This document shows positions 34,104 through 46,099 of a DNA stretch of 64,000 nt, in pieces. The notes beneath the pieces were generated by a model. That model was not told the origin of the DNA, did not search any database, and saw only the letters and a list, made by a program, of their open reading frames with translations. The stretch is from Acanthochromis polyacanthus (taxonomy: Eukaryota; Chordata; Actinopteri; Pomacentridae), in NCBI RefSeq assembly GCF_021347895.1, contig NC_067134.1:27502152-27566151 (forward strand). The letters are read 5' to 3'. The translations under genes and the position numbers were made by a program. Position 1 is the first letter of the stretch. Every line of letters begins with the position of its first letter.

Positions 34104-34111
34104 GTTCTCAC

Positions 34112-34652
34112 TAGGGCTGGACCTGAATATCCGAATATTCGTTCGCTACGGTGGGATCCAGATATTAATTTTGGTATCCGCATATTCGCGCCCCCCCCCC
34201 GGTCGGACGTTACGGGGCGGAACGAAAATGCGGTGTTAATGTCTTCCCTCCGTCTTCGACCCACATCTGCTCATATCGGAGCTTGTTTCTTCCCTTCGCC
34301 ACACTTCGGCTCATCCCGGCGTGTTCGGCTCATCTCGGCTCCTCCATTCCTGTTTGTTACCACCACCCAAATGGCCGGGTTGCCCGCAACTCTGACGTCA
34401 CGCTTCACTTCGTTGCATAAACACAAGACAAGATGCTGAAGACCTCCGCTGTTTGGGAATTCTTCAGTTCAACTGAAGACAAAACGAAGGCAAAATTTGG
34501 ACCCGGGAGACCAGACGAACGGATCCGACTATTCGGGCCGTCTCTGCCACAAGCCCCGCCCACCGTCTGACGTTACGGGGCAGAACGAATATTCGGATAT
34601 TTGTCGGGCCCGAATATCCGGAGACCAGAAACCACTATTCGGGCCAGCCCTA
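34112..34652 (+). mobile_element. hAT-type element with exact 8-bp duplication (short form)
   Basis: Ends TAGGGCTGGACCTGAATATC and ATTCGGGCCAGCCCTA, flanked by identical GTTCTCAC 8-mers (34104-34111, 34653-34660). It is the same family as 11299-12467 but without that copy's extra left half. No coding capacity: its two 64-68-codon frames correspond to nothing known. Confidence 0.92.
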
Positions 34653-34660
34653 GTTCTCAC

Positions 34661-35517
34661 AAACCAAAACACCAGGTGCAAAACTCTCTAAGTCATTAGT
34701 ATTAATTAGCACAACTCTTCTGAACCCAGATACAGATCCTCAGCTTCACTGTAAATCTCTTTATTGGCAGCGTCCTCCAACAAATTGAAGATCTCTTTCA
34801 GCGCTTTGTTCACTGGGAGTTATTTTAGTTTAAAACTCATTTGACTGTGGACACACTCTGGACCTCCGTTTGGGGATATTCAAAGGCCCCTTCATTTGGT
34901 ATTCTACTGGAGTGTGTTTATTTTCCTCTTTCGGAAAAGGAAATCCATGTGCAATTTCAGTGGGATTATCAGCAGAGTGCAGCTTCTCCTCGAGCCCGAT
35001 AACCGAGCTTTCCTCCAGTCGATGTGCTGCCAGCGGCTCCTCATGGGGTGGGCTCCTGAGAACACCTCGTGTCTCGTATGTGAGGCTGGTAAATAGTCGT
35101 GATCACAGCAAATAATGTAGAGAGAATGGACATGGAATGGTTTGTGCAAGGCTGTACAGGCTGGATTCTCTGCTGTATTGTCGAGCAGGATGTAGGTTAA
35201 AGAAGACTGACTGCATGGCCCTGGGCTGATCTGATACAAACAGGAGGTCACTCCTTTAAAAGAGGACCTTTGCCATTGCTTGAGGGGAGTGTATGTCCAA
35301 GAAAAAAGAAAGCGGTGCAAGGACAGAAAGCAAGAAAGACAACAAGCAAGGAAGCACAATGGTAGGACTTCACCGATTACCTGTGTCTGCCTCGATGGTT
35401 AAAAATGCTCCCACTGCTTTGGCATTCTGTGCATTTAAAGAGCCTTCTTTGAGAAAGGATCGTCTTCAGTACAGACATTGAGTTTGGTTTTTAGATGAAG
35501 CAAAGGTCCCACTAAGA
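34661..35517 (+). other. Intron sequence, unassigned
   Basis: No recognised repeat. Overlapping frames on both strands near 34870-35360 lack domains and splice support. Confidence 0.4.
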
Positions 35518-37099
35518 CGAGGGTGTAAAACTCATCTCAGTTCAGGTTCCTCGTTCAGCCTAATTGACGTCAAATGGACTGGACCAGTAAAATCACAGCA
35601 TAATAATCTACAACTAACAATTCCACATTTTGCATTTGTTTTAGTGCAAAAATGTTCACATTTAAGGAGGTCACAGAGTGTCTACAAAGGACAAAAGACA
35701 AAAAAACAACAAAAACAAGACAAAATATTACAAAAATGAGACACAGAGCAACAAAAAATTTGACAAATGACATGAAACAAAACAAAAAAGAAAAAAAATT
35801 GGACAAAAAATTTACAAAGCAACAAAAAAATGGACAAGCGACAAAAAATAGACATAAAATTAGACAAATGACACAAGTGGGACTAAAAATGACAAAAGCA
35901 AGAAATAAAACAACAAAAAGTAGACAAACAGAACAAGCGAGACAAAAGACACAAAACGACAAATACAGCAAAACGCAAAATGACAAAAATGACGCAATAA
36001 ACACAAGCGAGACTAAAAGGAAACACAAAATGACAAGAACGAAAGACAAAACGACAAAAACGTGAGACAAACGACAAAAGTCAGACAACAGAAGGACAAA
36101 AAAAAACAACAAAAACAAGACAAAATATTACAAAAATTAGACACAAGATGGCAAAAGAACAATCAACAATCTGGTATTTCACATTATGATCAAGGTCTCA
36201 AAGTTATTTTTACATTTGTAGTTTAACATATTTGTAAAGACAAAGACAAAATGACTTGAAACTTGTCCAAAATCACTGGAAACTTGTCCAAAATCACTGG
36301 AAAATTGTCCAAAATCACTGGAAAATTGTCCAAAATGACTCGAAACTTGTCCAAAATGACTCAAAAATTGTCCAAAATGACGTGAAACTTGTCCAAAATC
36401 ACTGGAAACTTGTCCAGAATCACTGGAAAATTGTCCAAAATGACTCGAAGCTTGTCCAAAATGACTCGAAACTTGTCCAAAATCACTGGAAAATTGTCCA
36501 AAATCACTGGAAAATTGTCCAAAATGACTCGAAACCTGTCCAAAATCACTGGAAAATTGTCCAAAAATAACTCAAAAATTGTCCAAAATCACTGGAAAAT
36601 TGTCCAAAATAACTCAAAACTTGTCCAAAATGACTCAAAAATTGTCCAAAATGACGTGAAACTTGTCCAAAATTACTGGAAACTTGTCCAGAATCACTGG
36701 AAAATTGTCCAGAATGACTCAAAAATTGTCCAAAATGACTCAAAAATTGTCCAGAATGACTTGAAACATGTCCAAAATCACTGGGAAATTGTCCAAAATG
36801 ACTCAAAATTGTCCAAAATGACTCAAAAATGGTCCAAAATGACTTGAAACTTGTCCAAAATCAATGGAAAATTGTCCAAAATGACTCAAAAATTGTCTAA
36901 AATGACTATAAAATTGCCCAGGATAACTCAAATTGATCAAAATGACTCAAAAATTGTCCAAAATAACTCAAAGATTGTGTCATAATTGTGTCTGTTACAT
37001 GTGAGGCAGTAACAGTTCATATCTTCTCTCTGACACTTTACAAAGTCGTCCCGTGGGGCGGATTGGACCCCCTGAAGGGCTGCATGTTTGACACCTCTA
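35518..37099 (-). mobile_element. Array-bearing hAT-like element, copy 9, containing a 21-bp minisatellite
   Basis: End B on the left (GAGGGTGTAAAACTCATCTC, TTCAGGTTCCTCGTTCAGCC). A GACAAAA array at 35690-36170 closes with GGTATTTCACATTATGATCA. A 21-bp minisatellite at 36258-36985 follows, then a shortened end A on the right (CGGATTGGACCCCCTGAAGG, GCATGTTTGACACCTCTA). This is the only copy in which a second, different array lies between the TTTTGTC array and end A. Confidence 0.75.
36258..36985. repeat. 21-bp minisatellite, block 1
   Basis: About 34 units of TTGTCCAAAATGACTCAAAA-A, with variants ATCACTGGAA, ATGACGTGAA and ATGACTCGAA. Since 21 is a multiple of three, all frames stay open for long stretches, giving spurious 7-residue repeat peptides (KLVQNDS / SHFGQFL). 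A run of variants including GACGTGAAACTTG recurs at 36381 and 36655, about 13 monomers apart. The block ends at CATGTGAGGCAGT. Confidence 0.95.
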
Positions 37100-37955
37100 G
37101 TCTAAATCATTTACCAGTTTGATAGCATTCAAGGTTGAGCAGCTTTTTGCTGGAAATATTTAACTCAAGGGATGACACACAGAAACAGATCTTTGTTTTG
37201 GTAAGGTTTATTAGCAGACATCTATTTTAAAGGAGACTCTCCTGCTGAGAGGTAGATAAGATGCCAGCGCTGCTATAAATGGACCCAGAGCCAGCAGTAG
37301 ATTAGCGTAGCTTAGCATCAGGACAGGAAGCAGAGGGAAGGAGTTAGCCTAGCTTTCAAAAAGTCTACAAATACTCCCAACAGCACCTCTGAAGCTTTAC
37401 AAAGCTGAACAACTCACAGATGTATCACAAATATGTTTTAAATCATCATTTCTTTGTTTTCTTTTTGCTTTACTGTTGCGCCGTTGTAGTCAGCTAATTA
37501 GATGGAGTCTGACTCACCGCCTCATCATCCCAGAAAGCAGAGGAGAAGCATCAAACCTGTTGTTAAAAAGGTCGTATTTTAACCCCACAGAGCCCAGCGT
37601 AGCGCCACGGCTATGACTCCATATTCATCTTTGATAGGTGGTACATTTGAAACCAGATAACAATCGGTCATTATTTTTACAGGTAAATGTGAAGACAAAT
37701 GTTTTACACATTCACCAGGTCTCAGAGCACTTTTTGTTGCAGTGATGGGTTTGTAAAAACACACAATAAAGCGCACACAACAAGAGTCTTTGTAAACGAT
37801 ACCATGGGATGCTGTAGAACTTTTTTACATTTCAAATTTGAGGGATACAGTTTTGGTATTTTGAAATATATGTGGGGAAAAAAAAGTTATTTTTTAGGTT
37901 TATTGCACTTGAATGCAGTAGTTAAGACACAAGTCCATGTATATTATTAAAACTT
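37100..37955 (+). other. Intron sequence, unassigned
   Basis: Spacer between the two 21-bp minisatellite blocks. No gene or repeat is recognised. Confidence 0.4.
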
Positions 37956-39030
37956 CAAAAATTGCCCAAAATGACTGGAAAATTGTTCAAAATGACTCAA
38001 AAATTGTCCACAATGACTCAAAAAATTTCCAAAATGACTAAAAAATTGTTCAAAATGACTCAAAACTTGCCCAAAATTACTCGAAAAGTGTTCAAAACGA
38101 CTGAAAAATTGTCCACAATGACTTAAAATATGTCCAAAATGACTCAAATTGCCCAAAATGACTCAAAAATTGTTCAAAGTGACCCAAACTAGTCCAAAAT
38201 TACCTAAAACTTGTCCAAAATGACTCAAAAATTGTCCAAAATGACTGGAAAATTGTCTAAAATTACTCAAAAATTGTCCACAATGACTCAAAAAATTCCA
38301 AAATGACTCAAAAATTGTTCAAAATGACTCAAAACTTGCCCAAAATGACTCAAAAAGTGTTCAAAACGACTAAAAAATTGTCCACAATGACTTAAAAATT
38401 GTCCAAAATGACTCAAATTGTCCAAAATGACTCGAAAATTGTCCAAAGTGACCCAAACTAGTCCAGAATTACTTAAAGCTTGTCCAAAATTACTCCAAAA
38501 GTATCCAAAATGACTTGAAACTTGTCCAAAATGACTCAAAAATTGTCCAAAATGACTCAAAAATTGTCCAAAATGACTGGAAAATTGTCCAAAATGACTC
38601 AAAAATTGCACAAAATGACCCGAAAAGTGTTCAGAACGACTCAAAAATTGTCCACAATGACTCAAAAAGTGTCCAAAATTACTCAAAAATTGTCCAAAAT
38701 GACTTGAAACTTGTCCAAAATGACTGGAAAATTGTCCAAAATGACTTGAAAATTGTCCAAAATGACTTGAAACTTGTCCAAAATGACTGGAAAAGTGTCC
38801 AAAATGACTCAAAAATTGTCCAAAATGACTCAAAAATTGTCCAAAATGACTGGAAACTTGTCCAAAATGACTCAAAAATTGTCCAAAATAACTTGAAACT
38901 TGTCCAAAATGACTGGAAAAGTGTCCAAAATGACTTGAAACTTGTCCAAAATGACTCAAAAATTGTCCAAAATGACTCAAAATTGTCCAAAATGACTCAA
39001 AAATTGTCCAAAATGACTCCAATCTTGTGT
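37956..39030. repeat. 21-bp minisatellite, block 2
   Basis: About 50 units of the same 21-bp monomer (TTGTCCAAAATGACTCAAAAA) as block 1. The ATCACTGGAA variant is absent and new variants are present (TTGTCCACAATGACT, TTGTTCAAAATGACT, GTGACCCAAACTAGTCC). It is followed by TTGTGTCGTAGTTGTGTCTT then TTACATGTGAGGCAGT, nearly the same text that follows block 1. The 244-codon minus-strand frame here is an artefact of the 21-bp period. Confidence 0.95.
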
Positions 39031-39672
39031 CGTAGTTGTGTCTTTTACATGTGAGGCAGTGTGGATGAAATCTATCTGTGCTGAGTCATAAAACGCTTCG
39101 ATATTTAACCTCTATAAAGTGTCTTCCGTCTCACAGTGTGGGACGTCTGTGTCTATAAGTCCGCTGTGACATAAGGTTAAGGGCATGTTGGGTACCTCAA
39201 TTCTTACAGCTAAAAAAGCTCATCCACTCAGACTCTTCCCCCCAAGTCCTTCCTATTTTTTACGAAGGGGGACTTCTAAAATAAAATCAGCTGTCACTGG
39301 ATGCCGGGGCCTCACTGAGCTGTGGAGCACTGCTGGAGCTGGTCTCCAAGCCTCACTGTCCGTCTCTGAAACTGGGCGACCAAACCCGTTTTATTCTCTG
39401 GAGTTGGATTCTATTGTTGTTTTACTTAAAGAGCAACACTCACAGAAGGTAAGCAACATGTGCAGCCCGTCAGGACGGAGCCTTGTATCGACTGTCAGAG
39501 GGTTTTTTGAAGTGATTCTCCAAGTGGACGGAGAGAGACTGGAAAAGCCGGATGACATTTCAGCTGATAATGAGTCAGTCTGGTGGAGCCGGGCGGCAGA
39601 CAGTAGACGTCTTTAAAGTAGAATCAGAACTGAGATGAAGTGGACGGGTTGTGTCTCTGTGATAGTGTAGAA
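39031..39672 (+). other. Intron sequence, unassigned
   Basis: A 143-codon + strand frame (39185-39616) is the longest non-repetitive frame nearby, but it has no recognisable domain or exon-like borders. I leave it uncalled. Confidence 0.4.
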
Positions 39673-41722
39673 TGAGGGTGCTAAACATGCGGCCCGTGGG
39701 CCAAAACCGGCCCTCCAGAGGGTCCAATCAGGCCCACAGGAAGACTTTGTAATTATAAATCTGTAAAACTGAAAATTTAAAATCATTTCTAGACCATGAC
39801 AAGTTGTTTTGATCATAAAGTAAAATACTAGATTGTTCTTTTGTCATTTTGTGTCTCATTTTTATAATATTTTGTTGTTTTTTTTTGGTCAGACTTTTGT
39901 CGTTTGTGTCATGTTTTTGTCGTTTTGCGTTTCCTTTTTGTCTCGTTCATGTCGTCTGTCTTATTTTTGGCATTTTGTTTCTCACTTTTGTCGCTTTGTG
40001 TCTCATTTTTGTCCATTTTTTTGCCGCTTTGTAACTTTTTTGTCTAATTGTTTGTCTGTTTTTGCTTTGTTTTGTATCGTCTGCCTCGTTTTTTTGTCAT
40101 TTTGTTTCTCGCTTTTGTCATTTTGCGTCTCATTTTTGTAATATTTAGTCTTGTTTTGTTGTTTTTTTGTCTTTTTCTGTCATTTGGTTTCTTGTTTTTG
40201 TCATTTTTTTTGTTTGTCCATTTTTTTATGTTATTTTGTGTCTCGATATTTTGTCTTTTTTGTTGTTTTTTGTCTTTTCTTGTCTGACTTTTTGTCATTT
40301 GTGTCACGTTTTTGTCGTTTTGTGTTTCCTTTTTGTCTCGTTCGTGTCTTGTCTTATTTTTGTCATTTTGTTTCTCACTTTTGTCGCTTTGTGTCTTTTT
40401 TGTCTAATTGTTTGTCTCTTTTTTGCTTTGTTTTGTGTCGTCTGTCTCATTTTTTGTCATTTTGTTCCTTGCTTTTGTCATTTTGTGTCTCATTTTTGTA
40501 ATATTTACCCCCACCAGGAGGTTATGTAATCATCGGAGTTTGTTTGTCTGTTTGTCTGTTAACAGCATAACTCAAAAAGTTACGGACGGATTTTCACCAA
40601 ATTTTTACAGAATGTCCGGAAGAGCAAAAGTAACAATCGATTAGATTTTGGACGTGATCCGAATCACAAACAGACAAACAGACAGACAGACAAACAGATG
40701 GCCTGGTGGAGGTCTGCGCTCTCCGAGTGCTTTTCTAGTTAGTCTTGTTTTTACCACCCGGCAAAACTGCGTTTTCCGGAAGGTATTGTTTTCAGCTGCA
40801 TGGTCTTGCTTGCTTGCTTGTTTGTCTGTAACACTTTGGTTTCCGCGCGATAACTCCATAAAATATTGATGTAGCCTCACCATATTTGGTACACAGCTGT
40901 ACCATAACAAGACACAGGTCAAGTTCGCATTTGATGACCGTGACCTCATTTTCAAGGTCACAGGGGTCATCTTTGTCGCCGGGCGGTCCAAGTTTGGTAA
41001 AACTTCTTGTGTTGTTTTTTGTCTTTTTTGTCATTTGGTTTCTTGTTTTTGTCATTTTTTTTGTTGTTTGTCCATTTTTTGTTATTTTGTGTCTCAATAT
41101 TTTGTCTTTTTTGTTTTTTTTTGTCTTGTCTGAGTTTTTGTTTGTCTCATGTTTTTGTCGTTTTGTGTTTCTTTTTGTCTCGTTCTTGTTTTTTGTCTTA
41201 TTTTTGTCATTTTGTGTTTCGCTTTATTCATTGTTTTGTGTATTGTTTGTGTTGCTTTGTGTTTATTTTGTCCGGCTTGTGTTGCCTGCCCACTTTTTTG
41301 TCATTTTGTTTTTTACTTTTGTCATTTTTTATCTCATTTGTGTAATTTTTTGTTTTTGTCTTTTTTTTGTCTGACTTGTCGTTTTCGTCATTAAATAAAA
41401 TACTACTTTATTCAGTTCCAAATATGTGTGACTAAATGTTGTGTTCCTTTGTAGACACTCTGTGATCTGGAAGTTGTGATGTGGAAATGATAAACTGAAG
41501 ATGAATGTTGATGAAACTGAATTTATTTTTCTTGAGAAGTTTCAAGATTGTTCATGATGTTTCGTAAAAAGATAATTCCTTAAATGTGAACACTTTCAGA
41601 ATGTACTTTTTTCGCACCAGAACGAAGGAAAAGTGTGGTTATTTCTAGGTTCTTATGCTGTGATTTCACTGCTCATTTGTGATCAAACTGGGCTGAATGT
41701 GGAACCTGCACTAAGACGGGTT
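39673..41722 (+). mobile_element. Array-bearing hAT-like element, copy 10, with nested insertion
   Basis: End A on the left (TGAGGGTGCTAAACATGCGG, GGGTCCAATCAGGCCCACAG). The array at 39836-40506 resumes at 41009-41380 and is followed by end B text (GTTATTTCTAGGTTCTTATG, GGGCTGAATGTGGAACCTGC). The terminal CACCCCTG is missing, but GTGTAGAA (39665-39672) and TTGTAGAA (41725-41732) may be the decayed 8-bp duplication. A different repeat (40507-41008) splits the array. Confidence 0.75.
40507..41008. mobile_element. Nested non-autonomous repeat(s) within the array
   Basis: Begins CCCCCACCAGGAGGTTATGT and continues AACTCAAAAAGTTACGGACG and CCTGGTGGAGGTCTGCGCTC. A second half (GATAACTCCATAAAATATTG, TATTTGGTACACAGCTGTAC) ends near GGGCGGTCCAAGTTTGGTAA. 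Similar dispersed repeats are common in fish and some invertebrates. Short motif TTTGTCTGT tracts at both ends suggest microhomology with the host array. Confidence 0.5.
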
Positions 41723-42471
41723 TGTTGTAGAACGGTGACCGTGATTCCTCCTGGATTTGTGCGTCGTCATAAAACATGCGTGGCTCCTTCCTGCTTCCTT
41801 CCACCAGACGTACCCGGCAGCAGTTTGATCTGGAATATTCTGAAAGCGTGGCAAATCGGAGACAAAGTGCTTAGCCTAGCATAAGGAAACGCTCGAGGGC
41901 GCTTCGGTCTCCTTGTAAAGAAGTTATTTTGATAGATTTGACAGCTTAATTATTGTGCCTGTTTTGCTTTCGTCTGTAAGGAAGAATTCGCCCTCCACAG
42001 CTGACATTTCAATTAGTGGAGCTTGTTTCGGCTCCCCTGTCAAGCCTCGGCAGGCGAACGCTTTGGTCAGTAAGCAGTGAACAGAAAATTGGGCGGCTGA
42101 AGGCTTCCGCTGTGAGGAGAGGGCAGAACAGGGGTGACGCCTCTGTGATTAGAGGACAGCCTCCGCCTGACACAGATCCACGGCTCTTGATTTTGCCTTT
42201 AGCTATGAAGCCTCTTACAAAATTCTTTTTCCACTGTCCTCTTCCTAACACTCCGCCTTTCCTCGGCTGCTGTAGAGCCGGCAGAAGCGAGGAGGCAGCG
42301 ACAGGAAGGTCGACAACCCCGGGATCGGTTCGATGTGGCCGCCGAGTCGTGGCCTCAAATGTTGACTTTTCCTGGCCTCTCCCGCTCCCATTACCCCTCG
42401 GTCAGTGCCATCTTTGCTGTGGTACCGAGGAGAGAGGAACAAAATAAGAACCCAGTGTGGTCTAAATGAAA
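41723..42471 (+). other. Intron sequence, unassigned
   Basis: No recognised repeat. A 143-codon frame at 42016-42447 overlaps a minus-strand frame and shows no domain. Confidence 0.4.
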
Positions 42472-43876
42472 CAGGGACGTCAAACTCATCTTAGTTCAGG
42501 TTCCACATTCAGCCCGATTTGATCTCAAGTGACCAGTAAAAGCACAGCATAATAACCGACAAATAACCAAAAATTATCCTTTGCTTTGGTGCAAAAAAAG
42601 CACGTTCTGATTTGTTCACATTTTAGGATTTATGTTTTTAGGAAAAACCTGAAATTTATGAAGAAAAATAAATTCAGTTTCATCAACATTCAGCCTCAGT
42701 TCATCATTTCCACATTACAACTTCCAGATCACAGAGTGTCTACAAAGGAACACAACATTTAGTCATCTGGAACTGAACCATGGAGGATTTTACTTTATGA
42801 TTAAGACGACAAGTCAGACAAAAATAAAGACAAAAAACAACATAAACAAGACAAAATATTAGAAAACCGAGACACAAAACGACAAAAATGAGACAAACAA
42901 CACGAAACAAAACAAAAAAAATAGACAGAAATTTGACAAAATAGTTACAAAGAGACAACAAAATGGACAAACGACAAAAACAAGGCAAAAAAATCACAGA
43001 AAAAATGACACAAACCAGACCACAAATGACAAAAGCAATAATAACAACAAAGTGAAACACAAAATGACAAAAAAATGACAAAAACTGGACAAAGAATGAC
43101 AAAAACAAGAGGAAATGTAACAAAAATGAGACACAACAAAAAATGATATAAATGACACGAAACACAACAAGAAAAGAGACAGACAAAAAGTTACAAAATG
43201 ACAAAAAATAAACGATAAAAACTGAACAAATGAAAAAAGCAAGAAACCAAACAACAAAGAAGTAGACAAACACAAGCAACACAAAAAAACACAATGATTC
43301 AAATGACACACAAAACAACAAATAAAGCAAAATGAGAAAAATGAGACAAAAACATAAGCGAGACAAAAAGGAAAGACAAAATGACAAAAACGAGAAAAAA
43401 ATGACAAAAACAAAAGAGAAACAACAAAAGTCTCACAAATAAAGACAAAAAACAACATAAACAAGACAAAATGTTTTGAAAAATGAGACACAAAATGACA
43501 AAACATCAGAAAAATGACAAACATCTCACAAATAAAGACAAAAAAACAACAAAAACAAGACAAAATATCTTAAAAAATGAGACACAAAATGGAAAAAACA
43601 TGAGAAAATGGCAAAAAGCTCACAAATAAAGACAAAAAACAACAAAAACTAGACAAAATATTACAAAATGAGACACAAAATGACAAAAGAACAATCTAAT
43701 ATTTTACTTTATGATCAAAACAACTTGTCATGGTCTAGAAATGATTTTAAATTTATACTTTTACTAATTTACAATCTGCAGTTAATGTCTTCTCTGTAAT
43801 TTTTCCACTTTGAGGGCCGGATTGGACCCTCTGGAGGACCACTTTTGGACCACGGCCCTCATGTTGGACACCCCTG
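42472..43876 (-). mobile_element. Array-bearing hAT-like element, copy 11 (both ends present)
   Basis: End B on the left (CAGGGACGTCAAACTCATCT, TTCAGGTTCCACATTCAGCC, then the GATCACAGAGTGTCTACAAA block). The array occupies 42805-43695. End A is on the right (CTCATGTTGGACACCCCTG). Within the array ACAAATAAAGACAAAAAACA recurs at about 43436, 43520 and 43622, a local block of about 85-100 bp. The flanking 8-mers do not match. Confidence 0.8.
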
Positions 43877-44645
43877 TTCTCCAGAGTGAATATGGGGAAG
43901 TTATTCCATAAAGGCTCCTTCATCAGCAGAAAAGCAGCTAATACTGAGAGAACAGTGAGTGTGGTGGTGGAGATGCTTCTGAGCGTCCCAGTGTGGATGA
44001 ACTAACCCAGGTTAGAAATGAGAGCCTCTGAAGAAGTTTGATATCAACACACGCTGTAAACAGAGACTGGGGCATCTTAAGCAATGAGACCATGTTTGAA
44101 TGCTATTATTAATGCTAATTAGACATCTGCTGGTGCCTGTACTAATTAGCAGCTGCACGGGGAGACGGTGAGACAACTTCCAAATCTTTGAAGATATCTT
44201 ATGAGGAGGTCTTCCACTCTGAGATCACAGTTTTTTTTCCCTCCTTTCATTTCCTTCACACACTCATAAATCTCCTTGTTACAGGGGAACATGACGCTGC
44301 AGTGCAGACAGAGCCGGTTTATTAAAAGGCTGGCTTTATTTTCTCCCCTCTGCAGCCCGCTTACCTCACCTCCATGCTATGGCGGCTTTGCATTCTTTCA
44401 GAATCTCCAAATCGCTGTTGTCAACACTCGTGGCCGTCAGAACGCTCACGTCTCTGACGGCTCCAGACCGTGACATGAACGTCGATCTCAGGTGATAAAT
44501 GAGGGCGTCATCCTCGTGATTCTGTCATGGGGCTGGTATGAGGTCACACCGCAGCCTCAGATATAGGATTTCTGACCCATATTTATAGGATGTAGCGGGT
44601 AAAACCCTGTTTATTTTCAGACGCTGCCTGTTTCCCCCCCCCCCC
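43877..44645 (+). other. Intron sequence, unassigned
   Basis: No gene or named repeat is recognised. Confidence 0.4.
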
Positions 44646-45648
44646 TATAGGTTCAGGTTCCACATTCAGCCCAATTTGATCTCCAGTGGGACGGACCAAT
44701 TAAAATCACAGGAAAATAGCTGAGAAGTGGTGATAATGTCAAATTTTTCCTTTGTTTTAGTGCAAAGATAAGAATCATTTACAGATCACAGTTCATCTAT
44801 AAAGGCACAAAATATTCAGCTACAGGTATCTGGAAGTGAACGATGTAGTATTTTGCTGTAAAAAAGACAAAAAAACAAGACAAAATATTACAAAAATGAG
44901 ACACAAAATGACAAAAAAATGAGACCAACGACACGAAACAAAACAAAAAAGAGAAAAAATATGACAAAAAAGTTAGAAAGCAAACAAAAAATGGACAAAC
45001 GAAAAATGAGAAAAACAGACAAAACGACAACAACGCTACACAAAATGACAAATAAAGCAAAACACAAAATGACAAAAATAGGACGGAAAACAAGAGCGAG
45101 ACAAAAAAGAAACACAAAACGACAGAAATGAGAAACAAAATGACAAATACATGAGAAAAATGACAAAAGTCTCACAAATAAAGACAAAAAACAACAAATA
45201 AGACAAAATATTTTAAAAAATGAGACACAAAATCACAAAAACACAAGAAAAACGATAAAAGTCTCACAAAAAAGACGAAAAACAACAAAAGCAAGACAAA
45301 ATACTACAAAAATGAGACACAAACTGACAAAAAACGAGACGAACGACACAAAACAAACCAAAAAAGAGACAAAGAATTAGACAAAATGGTTACAAAGTGA
45401 CAAACAAATGGACAAATAAACACAACACGACACAAAACAATGAATCAAGTTAAACAAAAAAAGATAAAAATAAGACAAAAAACACAAGCGAGACAAAAAG
45501 GAAACCCAAAAAGACGAGAAAAAACGACAAAAACATGAAGCAAACAAGTCAGACAAAAAAAAGACAAAAAGCAACAAAAATGAAACAAAATGGACAAGCG
45601 AGACAAGAAAACACAAAACAATCCAAAAAACAACGAATAATGTCAGGT
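44646..45648 (-). mobile_element. Array-bearing hAT-like element, copy 12 (end A missing)
   Basis: Partial end B on the left (GGTTCAGGTTCCACATTCAG, ACCAATTAAAATCACAGG) immediately after a C-run. The array runs 44865-45645 and stops abruptly at AACGAATAATG. End A is lost. Confidence 0.75.
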
Positions 45649-46099
45649 TGGAGCATTACTCACTCTTCCTTTCCGACAAAAAAACTGTAGAATTATTGCG
45701 CCTAAAATTCAGTCAGATAGCCCCACTAAAGGTCGATTAAACTGCTCAAATTAATGCATTTTTGTAATTTGGTTCCATTTCTGGTGGATTTTGTGGTTTG
45801 GCACAACAATTAAACAGCTTGAATTTGGCTTCTTCTCTGTGGCAGTACTCTCAAATGTTGTAGCTTTTGAACTTTTGAAGAAGGAGACAAACAAAATGTG
45901 ATTTCTTATAGACTGCTTGCCATCACATAAAACTGTAGGTCTTATTTGTTAAAGTTCAAAAGATTAGACGTCAACACAAACAACTGATGGATATTTATTC
46001 TGCCTGCGTGACCCGCCTCGCTGACCCAGGTTCTTTTGAAGTCGACGTCTTCGTACAGTTTTTCGTAAAGGCGGTGTGGCTGCAGATGTCAGGTTTTTA
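45649..46099 (+). other. Intron sequence, unassigned
   Basis: No gene or repeat is recognised. Confidence 0.4.

Noticed and set aside
36256..39054. Frames up to 244 codons with perfect 7-residue repeats
   Set aside because: Produced by a 21-bp minisatellite on both strands; no initiation or splice context and no codon-level constraint visible.
39185..39616. 143-codon + strand frame with normal composition
   Set aside because: No domain recognised, no plausible acceptor/donor pair fitting the neighbouring exons, and it lies in a long intron.
42016..42447. 143-codon frame with Pro/Arg-rich end
   Set aside because: Opposing frames on the other strand, no domain, and no fit to the exon phases of the LIMA1-like gene.
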